Assembly: GCA_938015805.1 (NCBI GenBank)
Contig: CALLXF010000090.1
Location: 1-60,333, forward strand
Direction: 5' to 3'
Length of the DNA: 60,333 bases
Source of the DNA: an uncultured Saprospiraceae bacterium
Lineage (GTDB): Bacteria; Bacteroidota; Bacteroidia; Chitinophagales; Saprospiraceae
Notes under the pieces: model-generated
Told to the model about the DNA's origin: nothing
Seen by the model: only the letters and a program-made list of their open reading frames with translations
Database searches by the model: none
Part shown: in pieces, positions 34,363-42,642 of the stretch
How positions within the stretch are numbered: the first letter of the stretch is position 1
Layout: the number at the start of each line of letters is the position of its first letter
Position numbers and translations under genes: made by a program

Positions 34363-35478
34363 CTAAAAAGGGTTCGAAAAATCTGGATTTTCAAGAAATT
34401 TTTGATCACTAAGCGTTAAAAGAAAGGCTTTCAGTGCTTGTTTTTGAGTATTATCTAAGTTTATGGAGTCTAAAAACGCTGATTTAGTAGGAGAATAAAA
34501 GCCACCTGACACGTAATGATCTATCACTTCATCCAATGTCTCAAAACGACCATCATGCATGTATGGAGCCGTAAATTCGATGTTCCTTAATGTAGGTACT
34601 CTAAATCTTCCTTTATCTCCCTGTATCCCAGTAATGCCACCTAGTCCTTGGTCGATAAAGTCATCTACTGATATAATAAAATCTAGACCATTATTTTCAT
34701 AGTCATTATTAGTAAATAGAGGTTGATCATGACAATGGAAGCATTGAGCATCAGGAATATCTGGATTATTACCTTGGTAAAAGTCCGTAAACATCTCAAA
34801 CCCCAATCTTTCTTCATCAGAAAAAACATCTAAACCCATCAAAATGCGATCAAACCGCGATTCCTTGCTGCTTATTAATGATCTCTCAAACTGAGCAATC
34901 GCCTTAGCTGCGAGTTCCTTAGTGATCTCTGATTTATTAGTAATTCCAAAAGCCTTTCTAAATTTCTCTGGATACTGCTCGTGATTAATCAGATCTTCTA
35001 TAACATCAGGCCATTGATGCTGTAATTCCAGTGGATCTTCTATAGGTAATAAGGCTTGTTCCTCTAAGGTCATCACTCTCCCATCCCAAAATAATCCTCG
35101 ATTATTAAATCCTACATTTAATAAGGACATCGAACTACGTTTACCTTCAATTCCCCCTACACCATTACTAAATGCTTTATTATCTGTAAAGCTTCCCTGT
35201 TGTAAATGACATGAAGCACAAGAGGTCGTACTGTCAATGGATAATATAGGATCAAAAAACAAATGCCTTCCTAGATCAATACCTTCGACCGTCAGTGGAT
35301 TATCATCAGGTATTTCTAAAATAGGAAATAGCGGATTTCCTATATCCAGTATTACAGCTTGCGGATCATAAGCTATATCTTCTAATGAATCATCAGCAGG
35401 AGGTGTTACTATAGGCTCATCATCACACGACCATAAGAGTAACAAAGAAACTAAATATATCCAGCTATTTATTCTCAT
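34363..35478 (-). CDS. Di-heme cytochrome c peroxidase family lipoprotein (MauG/MbnH-like)
   Basis: 371 residues. Lipobox LLLLWSC puts Cys18 at the membrane. Two c-type heme sites are at Cys87-Cys90-His91 (CASCH) and Cys246-Cys249-His250 (CFHCH), with WDGR at 131-134 between them, as in the bacterial di-heme peroxidase/MauG superfamily. The gene after the MbnP-like gene on the same strand, 118 bp apart. In methanotrophs MbnH, of this superfamily, oxidises a tryptophan of MbnP to kynurenine to make a copper site. A matching job here is inference from the pairing; a plain peroxidase is the alternative. Confidence 0.92.
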   Translation of the reverse strand: MRINSWIYLVSLLLLWSCDDEPIVTPPADDSLEDIAYDPQAVILDIGNPLFPILEIPDDNPLTVEGIDLGRHLFFDPILSIDSTTSCASCHLQQGSFTDNKAFSNGVGGIEGKRSSMSLLNVGFNNRGLFWDGRVMTLEEQALLPIEDPLELQHQWPDVIEDLINHEQYPEKFRKAFGITNKSEITKELAAKAIAQFERSLISSKESRFDRILMGLDVFSDEERLGFEMFTDFYQGNNPDIPDAQCFHCHDQPLFTNNDYENNGLDFIISVDDFIDQGLGGITGIQGDKGRFRVPTLRNIEFTAPYMHDGRFETLDEVIDHYVSGGFYSPTKSAFLDSINLDNTQKQALKAFLLTLSDQKFLENPDFSNPF

Positions 35479-35596
35479 TAGTAGCTACTTTATTAATGTA
35501 ATACACAATAATCACAACGCAAATTAATAATGTTTTGTTTTCTTAAAATATGTTCTAATTTAAGTCTAAAACTAGCATTAAAACCAACCCCTCTTT

Positions 35597-36388
35597 TTAA
35601 TTAAACGTTTTGCTAAAATTATTCTTTATTAGTGTTATGATCTCTGCATCAGTAGAAGTACTGACATCTATTCCTTCTAGTAATTTTCTATACTCTATTA
35701 AAATGGGAATTCTTATATCAGCTCCTACGACATTATTTAGCTCCTTACTGATATCGATGGCGTACACATCATTAATCTCTGCATTTATCTGAGTCACTAT
35801 TCCTGAGGTTGTATCTCTTTCCATTTGATATCTCCATGGAACAAACTGACCATTCATAAAAAGTGTATCCACAAAAGGAAGAAGTACAAACTCACTATCG
35901 ACAGTAGATAAATCTAAATTTGACAAACCGATTCCTATTTTAAAACTCACTTTATTTAGTGGTTCTTTAATTTTCACCTTTCCGATTTCGTAGCTCGATT
36001 GTTCAGTAGTAATCAGCCTAAAATCATTTTTAAAATAAGAGTCTATCCCGTCTACATTAAGTAATATGGAGTCCTCTACGTAATGTTCTTGGCCAGCAGT
36101 ATCTGTCAGCACGATATCTGAAATAAAAAAAGCAAATTGTCGGAAGACAAATGGATTATCAAAATCATCTATGAGCGTATCCGCCACGTTGAACATGGTG
36201 CTATCATATCTATGAGAAAACTGCATGATCAAATCAGGGAATTCACAACAATCTAAACAACTTTCGTCCGCACTAAGATCATAATTAGTAGCAAAGAAAT
36301 CAAGGCAGGCCTCATTGCGTTCATAGCAACCGATCAAGACAAAGCTGAAAATAAAAAAAGTAATATAGTTAAGAACGCTCTTTCTCAT
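35597..36388 (-). CDS. MbnP-like periplasmic lipoprotein
   Basis: 263 residues. Lipobox FVLIGC (Cys21), a Cys-rich N-terminal insertion (Cys28, 44, 47, 48) of the type seen in secreted Bacteroidota proteins, then an MbnP-like body: LIMQFSHRYD opening, FRQFAFFISDIVLTD, and KVSFKIGIGLSNLDLS. MbnP proteins bind copper after Trp oxidation by a di-heme partner; this protein has exactly one Trp (Trp185 in FVPWRYQ), which would be the natural target. The di-heme gene follows. The start overlaps the exonuclease end by 20 bp, so all may be in one transcript. Confidence 0.82.
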   Translation of the reverse strand: MRKSVLNYITFFIFSFVLIGCYERNEACLDFFATNYDLSADESCLDCCEFPDLIMQFSHRYDSTMFNVADTLIDDFDNPFVFRQFAFFISDIVLTDTAGQEHYVEDSILLNVDGIDSYFKNDFRLITTEQSSYEIGKVKIKEPLNKVSFKIGIGLSNLDLSTVDSEFVLLPFVDTLFMNGQFVPWRYQMERDTTSGIVTQINAEINDVYAIDISKELNNVVGADIRIPILIEYRKLLEGIDVSTSTDAEIITLIKNNFSKTFN

Positions 36389-37187
36389 AATCCATCAATA
36401 TTTTTTTGACGGTTTCTTTAACTTGAATTGAAAAATCTTTTTCCTGTATCCAGTTAAAGTATTGTTTATCTCTAGATAGAACGGCTCCGACAGGTTGACC
36501 GATATACTTTCCAAAATTAAAAACGATCTCACCGTTAGGATCATACTTTAATCGATTAGTAACATCTACTGTCCGCTTATCATTTGTAAATTCATACAAT
36601 GCAGCCATATCATTTCGGATAGGTTTCTCTAGGATCTGCCCATCTCTCGTCTCGTAGTCTTCATCTTTATATCTTTCTAGCTGACCTTTAAGAACCGCTG
36701 CTGTTGCTCTTACATCCTCTAAAGCATCATGGGCTCCTACAAGTTTTTGTCCAGTATAAAATTTATAAGCTGCAACTAGTGTACGAGGTTCCATTTTATA
36801 AAATATGGTTTGTACATCTATAATCCTACGGATATTTACATCAAAGGAAATATTTGCTCGATAAAATTCCTCCATAAGTATCGGAACATCAAAACGATTT
36901 AAATTATATCCTGATAAATCAGAATCTCCTATAAATTCAAAAATTTCCTGAGCCACATGCGGAAAAAGAGGCTTATTAGCCACATCACTCGCAGAGATCC
37001 CATGTACAGCAAATGACTCTTCCGAGATAGGGATACCCGGATTTATGAGCATTTCTAGCTCTATCGGTTCTCCACCTTCTTTTTTATATTTTATCAGACC
37101 GATCTGAATAATCCGATCCTTTATGACATTAAGACCGGTTGCCTCAACATCAAAAAACACTAAATCTTTATCTAAATTAAAATCCAT
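36369..37187 (-). CDS. DnaQ-like 3'-5' exonuclease
   Basis: 272 residues of the DEDDh exonuclease fold. Motif I is VFFDVEATGLN (Asp and Glu ligands), motif II lies around LSGYNLNRFDVPIL, and motif III is GAHDALEDVRAT (His and Asp). A C-terminal module of about 50 residues (FGKYIGQPVGAVL, QYFNWI) is common to Bacteroidota relatives and resembles DUF3820. Not the polymerase III subunit by context. Three bases downstream of the ApbE gene and overlapping the MbnP-like gene. Confidence 0.9.
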   Translation of the reverse strand: MDFNLDKDLVFFDVEATGLNVIKDRIIQIGLIKYKKEGGEPIELEMLINPGIPISEESFAVHGISASDVANKPLFPHVAQEIFEFIGDSDLSGYNLNRFDVPILMEEFYRANISFDVNIRRIIDVQTIFYKMEPRTLVAAYKFYTGQKLVGAHDALEDVRATAAVLKGQLERYKDEDYETRDGQILEKPIRNDMAALYEFTNDKRTVDVTNRLKYDPNGEIVFNFGKYIGQPVGAVLSRDKQYFNWIQEKDFSIQVKETVKKILMDYEKERS

Positions 37188-37190
37188 AGT

Positions 37191-38246
37191 TTAGTTTATT
37201 AATGTAAGGTACTGAGAAAATCCAGACGAGTAGGCTGTCATAAGACTATCATTTTGATTATAAATAAAACATGCTTCTGCATCTGGTATTTGTTCTATAA
37301 ATGTTTTGGCTTTCGCCAATCCTTTTACCATACATGAAGTGGACAGTGCGTCTGCTGTCATGCAATCCTTTGTAATTACAGAAACACCTAGCAGATTAGA
37401 TCTTTCTGGATAACCAGTCTTAGGATTAATAGTGTGACTGTATTTTTTACCATCTACCTCATAAAAATTACGGTAGTTTCCTGAACTCGCCATAGCCACA
37501 TGATCTAACTGTACGAAAATATCCGCCTGATTTACAGCCACATTTTCTACAGGTCTATTTATTCCGACGGTCCAAAATTTGTTCTTTTTATTTTTACCGT
37601 GAGCTACTAACTCACCACCGATATCGACTAGGAAATTAGTAATTCCCATATCTAATAATTTTTTCGCTATAATATCTACTGCATACCCTTTGGCTATAGC
37701 CGAAAAATCCAGTTCGGTTGCATTACGTTTTTTAGAAATTACGATACGATCATTCATTTCAAATTCGTCCACCAGGGTCATAGAGACTATCGCTCTGATA
37801 CTATCAATATTTTTATTTAGACTCGCAGCGGATCTATCTTTTTTCTCATATCCAAATCCCCAATGATTTACTAACGGCATGACCGTAGGATCAAAATCCC
37901 CATCAGACAAGTCGTACATTTTCTTAGCCGCTTTATAAACTCTGTAAAAATGCAGTTGAGCTACATCATTAGTATCTAAAGTGATATCCCCATACTCATT
38001 AAACATAGAAATTACGGCATCCTCCTGATAGGTACTGAGTCCATCATTTAGAATTTTCAACTCTAAATTTAAAATTCGTTTTAGACTATACGGAGTGTAG
38101 TCTGATGACTCATAGGTAACATTATAGGTGGTACCCATCGTGCTACCAGTAAAAAAGTGATGATCGGTTTTTACAGTTGTATCACTCTTACAACTTATGA
38201 CCAGAAGTAATAAAGTGGCGATAAAAAAATAATGGTTTCTACTCAT
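37191..38246 (-). CDS. apbE: FAD:protein FMN transferase (ApbE)
   Basis: 351-residue periplasmic lipoprotein that links FMN covalently to Ser/Thr of target flavoproteins using FAD. Lipobox LVISC; conserved STYQEDAVISMFN region, LDFSAIAKGYAVD, FLVDIGGELVAHG, and the metal/flavin region HTINPKTGYP. Length is normal. It shares one base with the TerC gene end and is 3 bp from the exonuclease gene, so TerC-ApbE-exonuclease-MbnP may be a single transcript. Targets in Bacteroidota are typically NQR or RNF subunits or other periplasmic flavoproteins; none is in the window. Confidence 0.94.
   Translation of the reverse strand: MSRNHYFFIATLLLLVISCKSDTTVKTDHHFFTGSTMGTTYNVTYESSDYTPYSLKRILNLELKILNDGLSTYQEDAVISMFNEYGDITLDTNDVAQLHFYRVYKAAKKMYDLSDGDFDPTVMPLVNHWGFGYEKKDRSAASLNKNIDSIRAIVSMTLVDEFEMNDRIVISKKRNATELDFSAIAKGYAVDIIAKKLLDMGITNFLVDIGGELVAHGKNKKNKFWTVGINRPVENVAVNQADIFVQLDHVAMASSGNYRNFYEVDGKKYSHTINPKTGYPERSNLLGVSVITKDCMTADALSTSCMVKGLAKAKTFIEQIPDAEACFIYNQNDSLMTAYSSGFSQYLTLIN
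37306..37319. repeat. Dispersed palindrome TTGGC-TTTC-GCCAA
   Basis: Perfect arms, inside apbE, encoding Leu-Ala-Lys-Ala-Lys. A near copy (TTGGCTATAGCCGA, 37690-37703) lies in the same gene. Confidence 0.6.
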
Positions 38247-39103
38247 TAAATTACACCTTCATTTTCCGCTTCGTTTGCGTACGAATTTAATTTAACCGGG
38301 TCTTTTTTTGTCCGCAATTTCATATTCAAGAACTCCACGACTAGAGAAAAAGCAATTGCAAAATATAGATATCCTTTAGGCACTACTCCTATATGAGATC
38401 CAAAAATAGAGAGGTTTGCAAGATGGCCTCCTTCTAAAATCAACATAAATCCGATCAAAATAAGGAACGATAATCCGAGCATTTGGATAGTCGGATGACG
38501 ATTTACAAAACGGCCAACTGGTACCGCAAATAACATCATAATAAGAACAGAAAAAACTACTGCGATAATCATTATAACTAATGCTCCCTCTACACCGTTC
38601 GTCATTCCCACTGCTGTCAAAATAGAATCAAAAGAAAAAACAATGTTGATTAAAGTAATCTGTACTATAGCTGATGATAATGTCGATGTCTTTTTTTGAG
38701 CACCATTTTCATGAGCATGATCCCCTTCTAGTTTTTCGTGGATTTCTGAAACAGACTTATATAGCAGAAAAACACCTCCAACAATAAGTATAAGACTCTG
38801 ACCAGAAAATCCAGCTTGAAACCATGAGAGGTCTATACTTATCCACGGATCTTTCATAGCGATTAGCCAAGTAATCCCAAACAATAAAGCAATACGCATT
38901 CCCATCGCTAATACTAATCCTATGTTAGTAGCCTTAGCTTGTTGCTCCTTAGGTAATTTACTAGCTGCGATACTGATAAAAATAATATTATCGACACCGA
39001 GTACAATCTCCAGAAAAGTCAAAGTCAATAAACTCAACCATACAGCCCCTGAAGCAAAGTCGGGCATCGTCATCAGATAGAAAGATAAATCTACATGCAT
39101 CAT
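38246..39103 (-). CDS. TerC-family membrane protein
   Basis: 285-residue polytopic membrane protein with at least seven hydrophobic helices. The N-terminal LTFLEIVLGVDNIIFISI and the mirrored NIVFSFDSILTAVGMT are the two conserved acidic membrane motifs of TerC/Alx proteins, which export manganese and help metallate exported enzymes. Metal choice is inference. First gene of the run that continues with apbE; a terminator of the upstream gene lies between 39222 and 39257. Confidence 0.94.
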   Translation of the reverse strand: MMHVDLSFYLMTMPDFASGAVWLSLLTLTFLEIVLGVDNIIFISIAASKLPKEQQAKATNIGLVLAMGMRIALLFGITWLIAMKDPWISIDLSWFQAGFSGQSLILIVGGVFLLYKSVSEIHEKLEGDHAHENGAQKKTSTLSSAIVQITLINIVFSFDSILTAVGMTNGVEGALVIMIIAVVFSVLIMMLFAVPVGRFVNRHPTIQMLGLSFLILIGFMLILEGGHLANLSIFGSHIGVVPKGYLYFAIAFSLVVEFLNMKLRTKKDPVKLNSYANEAENEGVI

Positions 39104-39221
39104 AAATAAAACTTTTGTAGGATCTAATAAGCTGTAAAATTATAATATATAATGATTTTTAATATGAATTCCCATTAAAACTGCATATTATCTCATGTTA
39201 ATGTAAAACCGTAATAAAATT

Positions 39222-39257
39222 AAAAAGGCCAGTGATAAATTTTATCCTGACCTTTTT
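39222..39257 (-). terminator. Terminator after the Cys-rich secreted protein gene
   Basis: AAAAAGG and CCTTTTT close an imperfect stem (CCAGTGATAAA with TTTATCCTG) on both strands; placed downstream of the gene ending at 39324 on the minus strand. Confidence 0.7.
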
Positions 39258-39323
39258 AATTTTAGATATCCTTGCATTGGGTTTAACCCCAATCCTCTAT
39301 AAGATTTATACAAAATAAATATC

Positions 39324-39755
39324 CTATCTTTTTTTACATTTAATCCTCTTTCCCATAATTCCACAAAGTTTACGAGTTTTTTGACAGACACATCTGAGTT
39401 CGCTTTTAGGATTTACATTGCCATCTTTATTACGGTCGCTCCATAATAAAGTACAAGAATCACAATCTTCTTGAGAACAAGATATTTTTACGCAAACGCC
39501 TTTCTTTTTGACTATAATAGGACCGTCAAATTTTTTGGCACTTTTTGCAATCTTAAGTTTTGTTCTTAATCCCTTATCTACAGAACTTGCCCGTTTAATA
39601 TCGGCTTTAGATAGAACATAGTTTTCATCCATATCAGCATCTCCGGATTGAGATTTTTCTGATTCTATATCAAAAATAGATTGAGCAGATACCTGTTGTG
39701 ATAAGCCTAATGTAACAAGTAAAGTAACGATAGTAATAATTCTAAAAAATTTCAT
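39324..39755 (-). CDS. Small Cys-rich secreted protein
   Basis: 143 residues with signal peptide to about residue 24 (QQVSAQ). The second half has eight Cys in the order CVKISC, EDCDSC, CVC, LC, KC and a strongly basic end (GKRIKCKKR). That Cys pattern fits disulfide or metal binding in the periplasm. No known family recognised. Stands alone with its own terminator. Confidence 0.7.
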   Translation of the reverse strand: MKFFRIITIVTLLVTLGLSQQVSAQSIFDIESEKSQSGDADMDENYVLSKADIKRASSVDKGLRTKLKIAKSAKKFDGPIIVKKKGVCVKISCSQEDCDSCTLLWSDRNKDGNVNPKSELRCVCQKTRKLCGIMGKRIKCKKR

Positions 39756-39875
39756 TTGGATAAAATTAAGTTGTTAAATAATGATATCGCAAATATCACA
39801 TTGGGCGACAGCCTCATAGTCACCCGTAAGAGTGATTCTTAATTTATCTTGAAATCTACGGCTGTAATTTTACGT

Positions 39876-40856
39876 CTATAAGTAGCGATTAGATTTTTTA
39901 ACATGGTTATCTATCGCTTTGGAAAATTCTTTTTTGAGATGATCGACTAACGTGGCTATAGATACAGAATCATTTATGGAAGCCACGCCTTGTCCAGCAG
40001 ACCAGATCGTTTTCCAGGCCTGAGCTTCTGCTTTTGCGGCATCTAGCTCTTCCCCAAAATCTACCTTCTTCTCCCTATTCCACAATTCCTCTGTGATCCC
40101 CATCGCCTCTAAACTAGGTCGTAAAAAGTTTGCATTTACACCAGAGACAGCGGCAGTGTAGACGATCTCATTTGTCCCAGATTTTATAATCATTTGTTTA
40201 TAATCCTCAGACGCGTTACTCTCATCGACATTTATAAAACGGGTGCCCATATAAGCAATGTCTGCCCCCATCTGTAAAGCTCCCGCAACATCCTGCCCTG
40301 TACTTAAACATCCCGATAGTAAAATAATTCCATCATAAAAAGATCGCACCTCTTTTATAAATGGCATAGGATGTAAAGTTCCTGCATGTCCTCCTGCTCC
40401 AGCACATACGAGTATAAGACCATCTACCCCAGCCTCTTGAGCCTTTTCTGCATGGCGTCTTTTTATTACATCATGGAACACTAGTCCCCCATAACTATGC
40501 ACTGCGTTTACCACATCAGAGACTGCTCCCAGAGAGGTAATAATAATCGGCACTTTATGTTTTACACAGATCTCTAAATCTGCTTGTACCCGAGGATTAG
40601 TCATATGCACGATGAGGTTTACACCGAATGGAGCTGCCTTTTTACCAGTTTCTTTTTCAAAATTTGCAAGTTCTGTTTTTATCTCTATGATCCATTCTTC
40701 AAATCCCTCTGTAGTCCTGTTATTTAAGGCAGGGATCGTTCCTATAATTCCATTTTTACAACACTCTATTACATGACGAGGTGTAGAAATTAAAAACATA
40801 GGGGCCGCAATAATCGGCAAAGTGAGATCTAGATTTAAAAATTCTGATTTATTCAA
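39876..40856 (-). CDS. NAD(P)H-dependent flavin oxidoreductase / nitronate monooxygenase-like
   Basis: 326-residue FMN TIM-barrel protein of the nitronate monooxygenase/2-nitropropane dioxygenase superfamily. Start PIIAAPMFLISTP, the phosphate-binding CAGAGGHAGTLHPMPF, LSGCLSTGQDV, and ALQMGADIAYMGTRFI are typical. The His in AGGHAG is the usual catalytic base. True substrate in Bacteroidota is not established; many family members are generic quinone or enone reductases. Single gene with a -7 box just upstream. Confidence 0.92.
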   Translation of the reverse strand: MNKSEFLNLDLTLPIIAAPMFLISTPRHVIECCKNGIIGTIPALNNRTTEGFEEWIIEIKTELANFEKETGKKAAPFGVNLIVHMTNPRVQADLEICVKHKVPIIITSLGAVSDVVNAVHSYGGLVFHDVIKRRHAEKAQEAGVDGLILVCAGAGGHAGTLHPMPFIKEVRSFYDGIILLSGCLSTGQDVAGALQMGADIAYMGTRFINVDESNASEDYKQMIIKSGTNEIVYTAAVSGVNANFLRPSLEAMGITEELWNREKKVDFGEELDAAKAEAQAWKTIWSAGQGVASINDSVSIATLVDHLKKEFSKAIDNHVKKSNRYL

Positions 40857-40870
40857 AGTATAATTATTTA

Positions 40871-40878
40871 CAAAATTA
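40871..40878 (-). promoter_or_regulatory. Candidate -7 box for the nitronate monooxygenase-like gene
   Basis: TAATTTTG on the minus strand fits TAnnTTTG, 15 bp before the start, so the transcript would have a very short leader. Confidence 0.35.
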
Positions 40879-41142
40879 TAATTGCAGTATTGCTAAAGCC
40901 ATGAGGTCCTTTTATCAAGCTGCATAAAGACGGCCTCATACGCAAGGTAAAAAATTAAACTAATAATATTACATCTATTCTTACAGCTGAAGTCTAATTT
41001 GTATCTAAATTTTTAATCATCAATAATTCTAGATGCTGTAAATACAGACATACATAAAATACGGAGTAGTTTATACCTGTGCAAAATAAAATCTCTTTAC
41101 ACAAGACAGCCGCTAATCGGCTTGTAAATCATTATTAATAAT

Positions 41143-42306
41143 GTGTTAATGAGAGAGAAACTCAATGCTTATAAGCTAAAAATTCTCTTTTTTTATATTA
41201 TTATGAAAGCAGGTATCTCCAGATCACTGAGTATTATAGGGACTATTTTAACTGTTATCAGTTTAGGATATGCTTATAATAATTCGTTATCATGGAAGGA
41301 ATATCAAGAAGCTAGTATTGCGGTAGGGACTAGTTTTGGGTATGGGATCGGTGTTGCCGGAATTATCTTACTTGCTTCCTATTTTACTAAGATTTCTAAG
41401 AAGTGGAATTATATCACTGTTATATCAGTGAGTTATTTCTTAGCATTTTTTATGATCAGTATCGCTTTAAATTTATACAAGGGACTTACCTATCCGTTCC
41501 AATTAGCAAATTTAGAAAAGATCGTAGGCGAACTGAGTCCTGATGAATTATTTAGTATTACACTCAGTCATTCTACTGTGTATAAAAAGGTAATGGCCTG
41601 GGCTATGATTATTGCTAGCGGTCTAATATGTTTTAGGAATACTAGAAATATAGGGGCATTACTAAGCACATTTGTTCTTACTAATATCGTAGCTATTGCG
41701 TGGAACTATGAGTATCAAACCACATCCTATGCAATCTTTCTTCTAGGTTGTAGCAGTTTTATTTTACTTAATAATTATAACTTTATATTTTCCGAACTAT
41801 ACAACCATAAACGAAAGGTTAGAAAATATTCTTTGTTTAAATCGAGTAAACTATATAATTCTCTGGCCATTTTAAAAGTCCTTTGTTTTGTAGGCGTCGT
41901 CGTCTACTTTCATTTTAGAAAAGAGGAAAGTTGGATCCGAAAAACTACATTGGATGACAATCCCATCGTAGGTGTCTGGAAAATAGACCAGATAGAAAGT
42001 GCAAATATAGACACCTCACAAACCAAAGAGTTTTTAGAAGCAGAGGCAATATATTTTGAAAAAGGTGTAAGTGGATACATAAAATATCAAGACTCACTTT
42101 CCATGTTTAAATATCATTTAAATCAAAGTGATCGGCAATTTGATCTCTATGATTTTCATCAGTTTAGAGAAATAGATATGAAAGGAAAGTATGAGATGAT
42201 ACATCAAGACACCATGGTCTTTGAAGGAAAAAATAATAAGGAATCTCTTAAGATAAGACTAATCAGAGATCCCAAATTTAAGCGATTTCTAGAGGATAAG
42301 AAATAA
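41143..42306 (+). CDS. Polytopic membrane protein with C-terminal soluble domain
   Basis: 387 residues. About seven hydrophobic segments (for example SLSIIGTILTVISLGYAY, YGIGVAGIILLASYF, VMAWAMIIASGLICF, ILKVLCFVGVVVYFH) occupy residues 20-260; the last 120 residues are soluble, begin DDNPIVGVWKID, and resemble small lipocalin-like domains. No family recognised. The ATG at 41203 (MKAGISRS) is a likely alternative start, because the first 20 residues look unlike a signal. The 286 bases before it hold no other gene. Confidence 0.65.
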   Translation: MLMREKLNAYKLKILFFYIIMKAGISRSLSIIGTILTVISLGYAYNNSLSWKEYQEASIAVGTSFGYGIGVAGIILLASYFTKISKKWNYITVISVSYFLAFFMISIALNLYKGLTYPFQLANLEKIVGELSPDELFSITLSHSTVYKKVMAWAMIIASGLICFRNTRNIGALLSTFVLTNIVAIAWNYEYQTTSYAIFLLGCSSFILLNNYNFIFSELYNHKRKVRKYSLFKSSKLYNSLAILKVLCFVGVVVYFHFRKEESWIRKTTLDDNPIVGVWKIDQIESANIDTSQTKEFLEAEAIYFEKGVSGYIKYQDSLSMFKYHLNQSDRQFDLYDFHQFREIDMKGKYEMIHQDTMVFEGKNNKESLKIRLIRDPKFKRFLEDKK

Positions 42307-42313
42307 CTAAATC

Positions 42314-42616
42314 TTAGGAGGACTTACGTCCAAAGATTCTACGGAAAAACTTCTTCTCGTACTCCCAAAAAAAATCGAACTGACCCAATAAAAAGCCATA
42401 GATTAGTAAAAACAAGTTATAGACTGGCAGGATAAAAATCAAATATAAGACGGTAAATAGAATTGATTTTTGGCCATCACCTACAAAGAAGGTTACGACT
42501 GGCTTCTTAAGAAAAAGTATAGTGGTACCTGTCAGTGCAAACACTAATAATATAATTAGCATTTGCTTATAACTAACTCCCCACTTTTGCTGTAATTTAT
42601 CTGACCAATTTGCGAT
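42314..42616 (-). CDS. DUF6787-family small membrane protein; non-canonical start likely
   Basis: Two-helix inner membrane protein of a family I recognise from Bacteroidota: the LIILLVFALTGTT block and the end FLLGQFDFFWEYEKKFFRRIFG are typical. The first ATG is at 42560-42562, giving 82 residues, but members normally begin about 15 residues earlier with a KLxxKWxV block. That block is present upstream in frame (DKLQQKWGVSYKQ), and no ATG, GTG or TTG exists before it; ATC at 42614-42616 or ATA at 42620-42622 are candidate starts. I use ATC. The gene follows the His-rich lipoprotein gene with a short gap. Confidence 0.75.
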   Translation of the reverse strand: MANWSDKLQQKWGVSYKQMLIILLVFALTGTTILFLKKPVVTFFVGDGQKSILFTVLYLIFILPVYNLFLLIYGFLLGQFDFFWEYEKKFFRRIFGRKSS

Positions 42617-42642
42617 GACTATTGTTTTTAAGTATTTAAATT

